Positions 1 through 35,560 of a DNA stretch of 64,000 nt are shown piece by piece. Location: positions 140,502-204,501 of the forward strand of contig NMRA01000687.1 in assembly GCA_002633005.1 (NCBI GenBank), read 5' to 3'. This DNA comes from Phoronis australis. Taxonomy: Eukaryota; Phoronida; Phoronidae. The position numbers and the translations under genes are program-made. Each line of letters starts with the position of its first letter. Position 1 is the first letter of the stretch. A model generated the notes under the pieces. That model had not been told where the DNA came from, made no database searches, and saw nothing but the letters and a program-made list of their open reading frames with translations.

Positions 1-439
1 TTTCATATAAAGCGTTCTTACAGCTTGTCTTACCTCCACTGCTTGTAGATTTCATGTCCATCCGGGCATTGACCGCGCTCGATAGAATTACGCGCCCTTG
101 TAGTTCTCTTTCTTTAATTTTCATGACAATTTTTGATAAATGAGGCTAACTCGTGTTGTAAAAATAAAGTTATTAGGCGGTGACGTTAATACCGCCTGCT
201 AATTGTTCCAGTCAAGCTCACCGGCGCCTCGCCAGACGTTACAAGTCTGAATATAATCTGACCCGGGAATCTTAACGTCTCGGCTCATTAGGGCGGCAGT
301 CCAGCGCACTTTGCGTAGATGAACGAGGTACCATCATTCGCTGACCACAAGGATACTTGGAATTACCCCCAGTATATTCAAAAAAGGGATTTCTATCAGT
401 GTCACTCTGTGGAGTACTGACAGAGTGAAAAATTCAGCA

Positions 440-1030
440 GGATTAGTTATCCAAGATACCGTCCAAAACTGATCTATAACACCAACAACGCGTCACACTG
501 AGCGTCGAATAAAACAAAAAATGGTAGAAATCTTGCCCCGTGGGAAGCGACCGCCGGAAACCCAAAAAAGACTCCCAAAATTAAGCTGGCTGAATTATTC
601 GAGGTGCCACATAAAATTGCATGTGGTTCATTTCGTGCCGTAGATCACTAAATGACCCCCAAAATAGCAGTCACCGTCGGGATATCCAAAACTGGTTAAA
701 AATGAACAAGCCACACCGAGCACCAAAGGGTCCATGTCGAATAATTTGCACTTTGAATACTGTCCCCAAAATCACCCAAAAGTTTTTTTAACTCAAATAT
801 TCGAAGTGCCATAAAAATTGTTACGTGCCAATGACCATGAGGCGGCTTGTGACTGACAAACAACACCATGGGTTGGGCGTCACGAGAACACCCCCCCCCC
901 AAAAAAAAAAATCTTGCAGAATGCTGCTGAAATTTTGTGGAAGACAATCGAGGTACCGGCCAAAACTGTTTAAAATGGACAAGCGCGTCAAGATCACCCA
1001 CGACTCTCTGGGTGGGTCCACTAGAATCTA
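440..1030 (+). repeat. degenerate tandem repeat block, inverted copy at 2280-2510
   Basis: Variants of a GGTACCGGCCAAAACTG motif followed by TTAAAATGGACAAGC occur near 465, 688 and 951. Shared flanks include an ATTCGAxGTGCCA motif near 599 and 799. The pattern suggests two or three diverged units of about 220-260 nt. The block includes a C-run joined to an A-run at 890-911. Confidence 0.5.
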
Positions 1031-1561
1031 AAGAATACCCCCTCTAGGCGCTCAAACTTTAGAGAAACCTGAAAGCAATTTCACATGAGTAGAGTTTTCA
1101 AGGAATCCTCACAGAAACGCCCATTTCGCCAAACTAAGTGACTTTGATAGATGCTGGCGGAGTGCTGCAGTCGTTTTTATCTGCCAATGGCAACGTCGCA
1201 CAGTACTTTCGCAAAACCTCTCCGCAAACCTTCTGTGCCGGGGTGCGTGAAAGACCCAAATAGAGACTCAAATAATTTCCCTAAATCTTTTGCCTATTTG
1301 TGTCTCTCTACTCACAAGATGTCTATGGATGCGATGCTCCCGGCTGGTCTTGGATGTGGCTCCTCTGTGCCACGGGTCAGTTTCCAATTCTAGCCCGCTT
1401 TCATAACAGTGCATCTTTTAAGAAAGAGACATGTAATCCATTCTTAAAAAACAGGTTTCAAAGTGGCATTAAAACCGTGTTCTCTGTGAAACCCAATTTT
1501 TGATATGGTTATGAATCTAATTGGTCTCGGTTTGTTCTTCGAATAAGTGAGATTCATGAGA

Positions 1562-1680
1562 TTGGAAAGACCTGACAGTTGGTTATTCCTTAGGACCAAG
1601 CTCATAAGTTTCAGATGACGCGTGATCTGAAACTTTATGAACTTGGTCTGAAGAAATAACCAACTGTCGTGTCTTTCCGA
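1562..1680. repeat. foldback element, arms of about 55 bp
   Basis: The left arm (1562-1615, starting TTGGAAAGACCTGACAGTTG) is complementary to the right arm (about 1624-1680), with only a short GACGCGTG centre. The match is over 85 percent by eye. The outer right flank CGAGCCCAGAGATCA recurs at two other places in the window (near 6345 and 44355), which defines a small foldback family. Confidence 0.75.
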
Positions 1681-1814
1681 GCCCAGAGATCACGTGAGTA
1701 AGACAAAGCGCAAAATAATTTTATGACGGAAAGTAGCTCAAAGCAAAACTTGTTTTCTGTGACAGAAAGCACGAGTTTCGTACCGCTTTTAATGGTCAAT
1801 TTGACGCATTTCGC

Positions 1815-1985
1815 CCGGTTTGGTTAGCTAAACACGAACATCCGAATTAAGCCTTTTGAGTCTCATAAAAGCGGTCCCATCATATTCCTTACTGTGATAG
1901 CATTCCATCTTTGTTACAAACTCGATTTTATGAATAAAAGGTCTAATTCATATTTTTTTATTTTTAGCCAGCTAAATAGGGTTAA
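1815..1985. mobile_element. MITE-like element, TIR family T1 (internally deleted copy)
   Basis: The left arm (GGTTAGCT...AATTAAGCC, TCTCATAAAAGCGGTC, ATATTCCTTACTGTGATAG) matches the other T1 copies. The right arm ends TTTTTAGCCAGCTAAA, the inverted form of the left end. The central part and most of the right arm are missing. Confidence 0.55.
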
Positions 1986-2279
1986 ATTGCAGCTTTAAGT
2001 AACTTAGTTATATTTTGTCTGGCATACGCCCTCAGGTGAACAGAGTCGAATGTTACGATACATTTACAAGTGTTTTATGGTTCATCCAACGTTTGAACTA
2101 GCTTCACTTTGGGGGGGGGGCGTCTTTTTAACTTTTCGCCTCTACAAAAAGGCACGATTTCTGTTATCGGTCATTTTGTGCTCAGTATCCGACAATTGAT
2201 TATTTATTAAATCAGATTGTCTTATCTAGCTCAAAATTTCAACAATATGAGTCATATGTATTGGGGATATCAAACGTGT

Positions 2280-2510
2280 CCAACCCACAGTGGATTTTTT
2301 TCTATCATGGACCACTCAGGGATCAGTCGCGTGTACGGGATCATATAGTATTTTTTGTGGTGGATCTCGATTTTTTAACGTCATTTTGGGGTTTTGGAGG
2401 GCCCTTTTCAGCGTGCAAATTTCCTGTCAGTGTGTGCTCATTATGGCATGCTTGTTCATTTTAAGCAGTTTTGGCCGGTACCTCGAATATCTAATCTAGG
2501 TCAGTTTTGG
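2280..2510 (-). repeat. inverted copy of the 440-1030 repeat
   Basis: Read on the minus strand, 2500-2455 gives GAGGTACCGGCCAAAACTGC followed by TTAAAATGAACAAGC, nearly identical to 948-983. Further upstream pieces (AATTTGCAC, CCCAAAATGAC) also match in order. With 440-1030 it may form the ends of a larger inverted element about 2 kb long. Confidence 0.5.
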
Positions 2511-2799
2511 ACCTCTTGTAAGATCCCGGGGTGAACACCTTGAGTGGAAGCAACGATTCTTCGGTACCTGCTGACGTACACTGTAGCGCTCACAGTAGTC
2601 AGATATTTGCATCTCGTTCATCTGTACTCAGTGCTCTGGCCGGCCAGTCTATCAACGATCTTCAGCCAAATCGCTGTGGTGTCTTTATGGACTTACCTTG
2701 GAACGCGTTCAGTTGTCTAAGCAGACCTGCGATTTTTTATAACACGAGTCTTTGACCACGGTAATGTTAAAGTTTAAAAATAACCGCAATAACTAAGAA

Positions 2800-2937
2800 A
2801 TTCGTTGTAAAGCACGTTTCGCTTTATCGGCTATAATGATGTTCAGGTGAGCATAGGTAAAACATAGAATGTTGACCCAAAGATGCCTTTTAGCTAATAA
2901 AGCGAAACGTCCTGTATTACAATGAATGTCTTTGTTA
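2800..2937. repeat. short inverted-repeat element
   Basis: Arms ATTCGTTGTAAAGCACGTTT / CGCTTTAT (from 2800) and ATAAAGCGAAACGT / CCTGTATTACAATGAAT (to 2937) are inverted copies of about 32 bp. The core ACGTTTCGCTTTAT is perfect. The spacer of about 70 bp is non-coding. Confidence 0.55.
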
Positions 2938-3446
2938 TCGCCATCGTAATCTTATCAGTTTCCGTCTTCTTAGAGGAGTCGATTAGAGAAATAATGACGC
3001 GAATTACGAATGAAACCACAACCATTTTTCATTGATATAAAATGCTATTTGCTTTTCAGATGATATTCCCATTTACCAACAGTGGAGAAGCAGGACTAGT
3101 GTTGCTTTGATGGTGACTAGATTTTGAAAGTAAACGTGTCACGTGCCTAGTGGAATTTCAAAATGGAAGCCATTAAAAAACTCCATAGCCAAAATTTTAA
3201 TTAAATCAGTTCTTTGCCACAGTAAGATTAAAAACCGGACGATCGCCGCACAAATGAAGAAGTTCATTATAAATCAACGTTTTGCCTATTCGTTAGACAT
3301 CATCAAGATATTTACATAGGACAACAAATTTTAAGATGGTGCGGATGGAATTTTGTAGTATTTTTTAAATGATTTTCCTGAAAATTGTACACCTGTCATC
3401 AGTCCAGCAATCGACTTTGTTGTGTTTCCCAAACTACAGTGTACGA

Positions 3447-3580
3447 CTAGGCTGCGTTCCTAGACCAATTTTCTTGCGAGAAAAGCGAGATCACGCAAAT
3501 CTTCCAGCGATATGGCCATGCATTACAACTGAAGCACGTGACCACACTAACTTTCTTGAATTGGGTCTACGGAAAGCCTA
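3447..3580. mobile_element. MITE-like element, family T2, copy 1
   Basis: The termini CTAGGCTGCGTTCCTAGACC and GGTCTACGGAAAGCCTAGG are inverted copies. The interior carries GCGAGAAAAGCGAGATCAC. It is followed 36 bp on by a second related element. Confidence 0.5.
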
Positions 3581-3615
3581 GGAGTGGTGCATAAAAATAT
3601 TATTTTTTTACCACA

Positions 3616-3760
3616 ACTGGGCTGGGTTCTGCAAAAAAAAATCTCGTAAGAAAAGCGATATCATGAAAGTGTTCTCGAAATATGACCATGCGTTAAAACC
3701 GAAGTACTTGACCACATTTGTTTAGCTTTTCTCGCGTTGGTCTACGGAAACCCCAGGGGT
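3616..3760. mobile_element. MITE-like element, family T2, copy 2 in tandem
   Basis: Aligns with 3447-3580 along its whole length: TAAGAAAAGCGATATCATGA, ATATGACCATGCGTTAAAAC and GTCTACGGAAACCCCAGG. The two units sit head to tail at about 166 bp spacing, so this is a tandem duplication or two insertions of one family. A weaker relative lies at 5183-5290. Confidence 0.5.
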
Positions 3761-6337
3761 CGTGATAATGATTATTACTTTCTTAAAATAATGTCCCCAG
3801 GCATCATGTCGTGACCACGCGCCACTTACATGTGGGATGTACCGGAAATTGAAACTTGTTCGATTAGCACCATCGACATCTCAGTCAAATACCTCTTGTT
3901 CAGCATTCTCAAGTTCTGTATGATCAACAAGTGATGAAACCATATTTCTGTGTGGGTTCATAGAAACACTAGTGCAACTATTCAACAGTTCTGGATTTAC
4001 ACGAATGTCATTCAACACTAAAACAAATCAGGTTTTCGGTATGTATTCCATATATTTAGTAATTTTCAAAAATAAATGTTTTGATTTGAACAAACATTTA
4101 TGATTTCCACCGAGAGATTTTCATTATTTAAAATGTACCCATAGCAGGTACGTTTTGTAGCGTTATACATAAAGCGTAGAAACAATCGCCTTATTCTTAT
4201 TGCTACAGTATTATCTGGGAGTAATATTTCATTATAGTCCTAGAGTATTATTTTGCAATATTGAACAAAAACATTGCCTTAATTGCTAACCCGTATTGAG
4301 GATGATTATAATCCTTTGCACGGTCCCGACATCACAATAACCGGCTCGCATAATCACTAATGATATCTGAACGAGTTACCGATATAATGCTTACGAACAG
4401 TGGTTTTTATCATTCGATTGTGAGAACGTTTGTGGAGTGTATGAATGCGAAAATGTGTCGTTCTTGCCTTTCAAGTAATATGAACTGTCAAGCGTTTAGG
4501 AAACTTAAGCTCTCCAGTTGTTGTCGGTTTTGCCATTCGGTGGTTTGGTTTCAAGGAGAACTTTTAATTCCGAATCTTGAACAATGTTTATAGTCACCTA
4601 TACTGGTTCAGCATCGTAAGAACCAGTTTTCTGCACTGAATAGCGTGCATCAAACTGGTTATTGTCCGAAATTGTGCAGTAATAAAACATGAACAATATG
4701 TGATTGTTTTGTTTACCTGGTTATAAGAATACAACAGACAATCGGTCAACTTCATGACAAGGTTGGTAAGTCGTTGAATTAAGCCGCTTAGGACACTTTC
4801 ATCTGAACATCGGCCATTTGCGTTATCAGGTCGCATTAAAGTACGACTTCAAAAAATTACAGTGCTTTAGTTGAACGGGTGATCATAAAATGGCGTTTAT
4901 TTGTGCTTAACAGTGCTTTAATGATAGTTATAATCCTTTCAAACTTTTTCCGGTTTTTAAAAGAAAATTTAAACTCATCAAAAACCAGTAAGATTTTTTA
5001 CACCTGTTTCTTGGCCATTCCGTTCCAATTTAAACGCAGGGTAATGATTTCTTTCACTTTAGTGAGACAATAATTTAGACGTGCTCGATAAAATCCCAAT
5101 AGACGCTGGCAAATAAAGCGAGCATAAATTAAAAGGAATGTTGTTCTTTGGCACTTGACATCTCACGTAGAGAGACAGACTGACTCCTAGGACGAGAAAA
5201 GCGCGAGGTCATCCATCCTCGCGTTAAATCTCACGTTTATGACCTCATATGACGTCATTCTCATGGACTTCTACTGGGGTCTGTTCCACAAAATGTGACA
5301 ATAGATTTAGGACAGAAATTTGGTCTCAAGGTCCACGAAACTAGTTCTGAAAAATAACTAAATTTCACTTGTGAATAAAAGTGAAGTCTTTGAGAATTTT
5401 CACTTAACTGCTAGTTTCTGAGATAATTTCTATTAAACATTTCTCTACTGTGCAGCTAGGCCTTTATTCAGCAACTGTTAAGTTGGAGCGTAAAACAAAA
5501 ATTCTGCCTTAGTCACTTAAAAGAAACTGACCCCTGGGTTGCGAGTCATCTGATACGGAATAATGTCAAATCTGAACACAGCGGCCATTTTGTTGAAATA
5601 ATTCCTAAACGGCGTTGGAACAGAAGCAACTCAGTAAAATCAAATACTATAAGTTAAAAGTGAGTAGACTGACACGTTTAGGATGGAAAGCCTGTTCATA
5701 AAAATTGCAGATCTTAATTATTGCTGCGACATATGTGCGAGTGTAAATTTGTACACGACCTTAAAGTTCCATGCCGCTAGCACTGCACAACGCTGATTTC
5801 CACGTAAATAAAACCATTAAAAACAAATCTAACTCTCTGATAATAAAATTTCAAATATTTTAAGCTTACTACAAACTGACAAACAAGGATGCAAGCGTGC
5901 GTGAATATCAAAGAAAGGCAAAAACGCACATCATCTAAGGCGAGATCACCTGCCGAGTCAACTCCTGTGAACGAATTGGAATCACATGTGAACGAGTGTT
6001 TTTGGTTGAAACATATCACGAAACAAATAATGGTCCCCACCTTGGGGATACTTTGTTCTCCGCGTTATTCCCAGATGCAGAACCCTCGCTGGAGTTTATC
6101 ACACGCGCTGACGTTGTGGCCGCCTATCATAAATACGGATGAGATTCAGTCCACGGTTTCATTCATAGTAAAGAAATGTGCAGGTATTGAAATGATTAGT
6201 TAGTCACTGTTGTCACCACCATTGTCAATCGTTTGAAGTTGCCATGAACCCACTTTCTGTCAAAAAATCAATTTTTATTTAGACCGTTTTCCGATTTAAA
6301 AGTGACTCCAGTGTGTTCCTTGTTCAGATTAGAATTG

Positions 6338-6405
6338 ATTTCTGGGCTCGGCGAAGAAGTGTCAGCTCGTTATTTCATGAGACGAAGCTCCATGAATAAG
6401 TTTAC
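6338..6405. repeat. single-arm relative of the 1562 foldback
   Basis: Reverse-complemented, this stretch reads ATGAAATAACGAGCTGAC and then CGCCGAGCCCAGAAATCA. It aligns with the right arm and flank of the 1562-1680 foldback. The partner arm is missing or diverged. Confidence 0.45.
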
Positions 6406-6603
6406 ATTACCCGGCGGGTCATTTTATCCGCCGAGCATTGCCTCAAGCGCTAACGAATAGTTAGTTCTTACCAAACACAGGCATCACTTCTAAACTGACC
6501 AAGATGTGCGTTGAGAACAGGTTTAAAACTGCAAGTGATATGAATCAAAGGTTTTTTGACGGAAGGCAGTTTTGTAACGACTTTCTGGGAAATAAGTCAC
6601 AAC

Positions 6604-6720
6604 TCGCGTTCCGTAGATGCGAGAATCGGGCAACACTTCACGAAATATCAGCTTATTACAACCGAAGCAACCGATCACACCAGCCTCGCTCGCCACTGTT
6701 AGTCCTACGTAACGCACCCC
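6604..6720. repeat. T2-related inverted-repeat element
   Basis: GCGTTCCGTAGATGCGAG at the left and CTCGCTCGCCACTG...CTACGTAACGC at the right are inverted. The middle (GAAATATCAGCTTATTACAA then CCGAAGCA) resembles the T2 interior. An open frame through it is incidental. Confidence 0.4.
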
Positions 6721-7027
6721 AACAATAGATTAATAATCACCGAACAGGACACGTACTTTGTCGTAATTCTCATCGTGTTGTTAAAAATGAAATTGACAAA
6801 TGTCGTGTTTCAATTGTTTCTGTAAAGAGCCATAAATGATAGGTTAAGGTAGTATAACAAAAGAAAACAGACCAGAGTCAGAAAACAAAAATAAATATAT
6901 ATATTTCAATGACCTATGAGTCTTTTTACAAAAACAGAAGAGACATAAAAAAGCATTTGCTACATTACGTTATCTATGAATGTTCGCCATATTGAACACA
7001 AGTCGAAATTAAATAAGTACTTTGCAT

Positions 7028-7040
7028 AGGTCAAAGGTCA
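7028..7040 (+). promoter_or_regulatory. perfect DR1 nuclear-receptor element
   Basis: AGGTCAAAGGTCA: two exact AGGTCA half-sites with a one-base spacer, the consensus for RXR heterodimers, HNF4 and COUP-TF type receptors. It lies about 2.2 kb past the pax6 stop. An exact 12-base match is unlikely by chance in any given kilobase, but function is untested. Confidence 0.4.
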
Positions 7041-8621
7041 ATACAGAGTTGCGTCATTGTGTTGTCAAACAACAATCGCACTTGATTGTCTCAGGGCAAG
7101 AGTTAAAATAATCCCTTGAAAATCTGCTCAAGGCAAGAATAGGCCTATGCGAATCCAGCACCTTTCGGTTTTAAGCCAAAGTTAATTGTACAGCTTCGTT
7201 GCATTGCTCTCACAACTGAAGGTAACCAGAGGAATTGATACTCAATTTAAAGCCTGTCCAAAACCAACTTCATTGTTCATCTTCCTGGTAAAAATATTCA
7301 CATGTGCGAGCAACGTTCAAAAATGCCAGAAACATACCACCACTTGGTTGTAATGCCAGTACAAAGGAGATCAATAAAAGGGGCGTCACCTAAAAACTAT
7401 TCTTAACAGAAAATACAATATTTCAAGGCTTTCAGATTCACCGGTGGATTCCAAGGAAATAAAACACGGAAAATCTTGACATAGAAACAACACCACGAAT
7501 GAATTATTTTTCAATGGTCGTTAGAGGTTGTTAAGGCGTCTTATTACAAACTGACCCTCTTTCTATAACCACCTAGTGCGTAAATCGAATTTTAACCCAA
7601 TTCAAGGTAGACGCTTCGTACGAGTTAAAACCGATTCAATAAATTAAGGCTAAAATATATCTAAATATGTATATAATATGACCATACACGAACCTTGTGA
7701 AATTCGACCCTTTTCAAATGCATAAGTATTTACAGAAAGAAAACATAAAAATGTCGACCAATTCTTCGGATACGAAACTCTGAACAAATTATCTAGATTA
7801 CAGCAATTATACAATACAAGAACACATTTACAAGCCTCACTTGTCGGCAAAATCGACAAAGACAGTAAAATGGCAAGAAACTCTATCAAGTTAAAACGCC
7901 AGCTCAACACTTTGCTGACATCATAATTGCACCATTTGAATTATACGACATGTCACACAAATCTAACATTTTGGACACTACAATGCTCCATTGGTATTTT
8001 ACCATAAGCGATGATGATAGTTATAATAAATATCTTCTTTCACTATATTTAAGCGACATTTCTCAAAAGTATATAGCCAACATCAAAAATATAGCGAATG
8101 CCCTGTGTCAGATCAGGCTCGTTGAACGAATCCGCTGAGACAGAGGTCAAATACCCTGAATTTCCGAGAAAGATTAACACTATGTAGGATCATACCCACA
8201 ATTCAGTAAAACAATTTTTTTCTGAAAGTAAAAATCCAGAAGAATTTGATTTTGTCTGCTATCAATCTGCCACTAAATCGATTGTGTGACCATGTATTTT
8301 AGTAAAATCAAATCAAATCAAGAGAAAGGTACATTCACAGCAACGGTATCAATAATGTGGCCAAATTTCATTAGAAAAGATGCAAATTTTCAAGATGAAA
8401 TCTCAAAACTGATGTCACATTATTCCGATTTCGTTCCATGCAACTTTTTATTTGTTTCACGGGAACTGTATTTTATAGCCCCTCGTGCAAAAGTGGGACA
8501 TTTCACAAACTATTCCTAACAGCCATTTTGAGAACAGTGCATGAAGCCATACTGTGGCGAATGTTTCAGACTAATAGGATCAATCATATCTGAGGTATGA
8601 ACTTATCAAAATTTGGTCATT

Positions 8622-8627
8622 TTATTG
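8622..8627 (-). terminator. candidate pax6 polyadenylation signal
   Basis: AATAAA read on the minus strand, about 570 nt past the pax6 stop codon. It is the nearest exact hexamer that I see downstream. A second lies at 8447-8452. AT-rich DNA yields such hexamers by chance, so the true 3' end may differ. Confidence 0.3.
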
Positions 8628-9198
8628 GGATCCTACACAGTGTTCGAGCTTCAGCAAATAAATGTGCGATCACATCCTCATGGGCCGATATGTGAAAGTT
8701 TACTGGCCCGGCCGAAAATCCGCTAGCTCCGGGCCACCGTTTACTTCGAACGCTGGTCCTACATAACCTTAAAATGCTTCTTCTGCAAGCAGACACGGTC
8801 GCCACCATTTTGATCAATAGCGAGCATGCGCAAAACTTGTAACCCTGAACAAAATGGACGACGTCATGTAAGATATGAATCACAAGTAATGTCTAATAAA
8901 AGATGCTTGGAAATTTTCAATGCAACGTGGGTAGCACGGTTGGTGCACACATGTCATTAGAACAATCATAAACTACAAGTCACGGGATTGTTGTGATCAA
9001 TAGAAGGACAGTATAACATGTCAATAAAGACCCGTTCTTCACAGTATAACATACAAATATGATACATCAACGATAATCATGGTAAAAACATCAAACATGA
9101 CGAGTGTCATATACAATACTTATAATCGCTTTCTTCGTGATTTCGCCACTAAAATCCACCAGATAATTTGAGCAGGTCGAGGGAGGGGTAGATTGCAT

Positions 9199-32434
<23,236 letters not shown>

Positions 32435-35400
32435 CAGGTCGATTACAACTAATCACCAACGTCCGTGTTACTACCAGATCTATGAAACGAAAATGGAAAT
32501 AAAATAGAGTTTCAAGAAAAATATTGCCAAATTATGCACTTCACAAAATGCATACAAAGACGTTACATTGCGTGAAAAAGCTTATTTAGAAAAAACTCAG
32601 ATTTCTGTTGAATTATTGCTAAAATGTCCTATCGATGCATAATTTTCACTAAACTATTTTAGTCAAATTCAAGATGTGGATATCCTGTGTTTTGAGTAGT
32701 CATCAAGGTCAATGCGCAAAAACAACAGATTGTCGAATGATTAAGAATATCAAGGGATCAGAGTGGCAGAGCTGTGTCATATTGCCATATATCACTGACA
32801 TAGCACAATGTCATAATTTAATATTTCTTTGTAAAGTCTAACCGAAAAGCTTTCACACTTTTGTTGACGAGAGAACGTCCGACTCGGAGTAAAAATCTTA
32901 ATCATGACAAATTTTGCCTTATTGTGTCCTCATTTACACAAGCCTACGTTCGGTGTGCCGAGATCAGTTGCGGGTAAATTATACACGTGAATAGGCGCTT
33001 AGAATAACACCTATTATATTTGACCGAGTTTAAATATTATTGAACTAATTCAATAAAAATCCCTGCACGAGAAATATTCGGACTAAAGGCACACACGGAA
33101 CGCCAAAACCGTTTACAACGTTTCTGTTCAGTGCTTAAATGTTTAAAGTTCTTTACTGAACATTTATGTCGATTCGGGAAACCCCAGTGAAGCATCGGTA
33201 AAACCAGACTGCCCCTTACGCTAGAGTAAAGCGAATGAAGGGACGACCTATCGCTTGAATGCATGCGTAGTCCAAGCGGAATGACCGCTCGTGCCATCAA
33301 CGTTCGATCATATACTCACTAGCAATACCCTGTCTAAGCCCCGCAATCCTTAAACTCCAGTGAAAACCGTTGTTAAAACTCCTTGCTCAAGACTCTGTAT
33401 TCGTGTGCGATTTTGCCGAGGCCACTACTGTACACTGACGTTCTTCCATGCACAGGCTAAACTGTAGTGAAACCCATGTGACGTATGCACTGAATCGGAC
33501 CAATAGGATTGATTAAGAGACAGTCAAGTCGAGAACACGGTCGCTCATGAATGGTGATTCGCGGTCTACTTACCAACTTAAAACACCAACACAAATCAGC
33601 TCTTTGCAATCATTAGATATCATTATCTCACGTTGTTTTAGGATTGTGAAAAATTAAGAGTTCGAAAACAGAATCGGTCTCGTCATGTTACCGACACAGT
33701 GAAAGGCAACCGCAGTCTATTCAAAAGATTCTGTCTATTGTTATGACTCAGATAATAGCGAACACTCAATAAATAATAAAGATATGTCGATGAATACACG
33801 AATACAAATTGAAAAGCCTGTGCGACATGGTTGCTTTCGTGAAGTTCTTCTTCACACGCTGGCGCTACACGTAGAGTTTGTATTATACAATGTGTGTGTT
33901 TAGAAGAGACGGCCTATGAAACCAGTTTACAAATTCCATATTCTTGTAGATTTAGTTGTTTACATCGTGTCAGTTGTACTCGTCAACACAAAACTGAATC
34001 AAACGACATCTATAATTCATGGTAACAAACTAGCTCACTTTACAGTTAGCATCGTTCAGAAACATCTTTGCCCTTAGAGTGTTTATGTTATGAATTATTG
34101 AAATCTGACTTTTAAAACTGTGGTCTACTAAATATCACATTTGATCACAAACACGATTAAATTTGATATAACAATACACGTGTAATTCACAACGGTTTAT
34201 ATAGGAGCCACGCATATTCAAATTATTGTGAGGCTAAAAATATTCACACGGTGCTCGTTTCCAATTCTTCCTATTTGTTTAAAGTACATATATTTCAGCT
34301 AAGCTCGTATATGGTAACTAGAGTCGTGAATATGAATTTAATTTTACTTGTAAAATGTTTGACTATGTACGATTCGTATTCAAACTTTACTTTCTGTTCA
34401 CGTAAGCCTAAACAGAGACTTAGGCATAGACACAAGTTTTGGCATAAGTCTATATTAGCAGTTTACGTTAAAACGTCGTAAAATGACAGCATTTTAGTGA
34501 AACAGTATTCTGGTACATTGTGTGACTCTGGAAACACTTTAAGTAGTCTTACAACCGTTTGTCGTTTTTACGCTTAAATCCTCGTGTTTACGTAGCGCGT
34601 TATGTGGTCGAAAAAGAAAACGGGGGTCAATGGGCCACAGGCAGATTTAAGCTTTAAATCGCTACACACTGACTCAACTTTTTGTGAACATGTCTTGTGT
34701 TTACGTTAGTACACTTTCAGGCACGCTGACGAGCACAAATCGGCTTAGTCGGTCCCCAGTCATTATTAGAGGAGCAACGCTGGTTGGGCATTGAGATGAG
34801 GATGCCTACCACTGTTGCCCCTCTTTAAAGTTAGCGGCATGCAATAGAGGGATTAGCAGCGGTTAACAAGCCTTTAACGACCTTCTGCTGAGACAGGGGC
34901 AGCTCTGGTGAGCGGAGCCAGATTAGAAGAGTTTCTCTTTTGTTAGGCAAGAGTAGCGTTTTCTATGGGCCCGTCTGCAGGCCCCACTCCTACTGTGACT
35001 AATAATGTGTACCGAGTACCCCTATTCACACCAGGTACTCCGGCAAATAATACACTCGGATGCACGTGGCTTGCCACAGCTATACCGTCATTCATGGCTT
35101 TTACATACACATTCAGAACGAGTTTAGCGCGAACCCAGGTCACTGCTGAACATCAAAAGCAAATTAAATGTTATCATATTAGTGTTGCTGGTTCGTTAAC
35201 AATTGACCAGGTTCAGCGTGTTTGGGCTTCTATATTCCACTCTAATAAGATATCAGGGAGCACCAACATTTAAGGACCAATGGTAATCGGATGTAATATT
35301 TTACGAATCATTAAATTCTCATGTAAACTTTGAAACTTGCGTTAGAAAGACGTGTGTGCTAATGGTGATTTTCTAATAAGAGACAGTTTAAAATGATTAG

Positions 35401-35516
35401 ACGTTATGTCCACCATCTACTTGCTGGAGGATTCTGGATAGGAGTCACCCGAGAGATACCAATGAGCCAAAAGAACTGACACCGGACGACCAAACTCCGG
35501 ACACGGGAATGGAGTT

Positions 35517-35560
35517 TGGCCATGCGTGTGTGTGCGTGTGCGTGTGTGTGTGTGTGTGCA
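35517..35560. repeat. GT/CA microsatellite
   Basis: An interrupted (GT)n run with a few GC steps, about 44 bp. Two overlapping open frames across it encode His-Thr repeats on the minus strand, a simple consequence of the dinucleotide run. Confidence 0.85.

Larger units (their letters stand above)
1..9198. other. 3' flank of pax6, no recognised gene
   Basis: No open frame here looks like a known protein or has a convincing exon structure. The proximal few hundred bases below 9199 should be pax6 3' UTR. The rest holds degenerate inverted and foldback repeats (listed separately), homopolymer runs at 890-911 and 2111-2120, and one perfect DR1 site. In vertebrates the 3' side of PAX6 carries long-range enhancers, so regulatory DNA is possible here, but nothing in the sequence proves it. 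Confidence 0.6.

Noticed and set aside
8617-8883. Minus-strand frame of 88 codons below the pax6 stop
   Set aside because: It lies in the expected 3' UTR or flank, starts downstream of the pax6 stop codon and has no recognisable domain.
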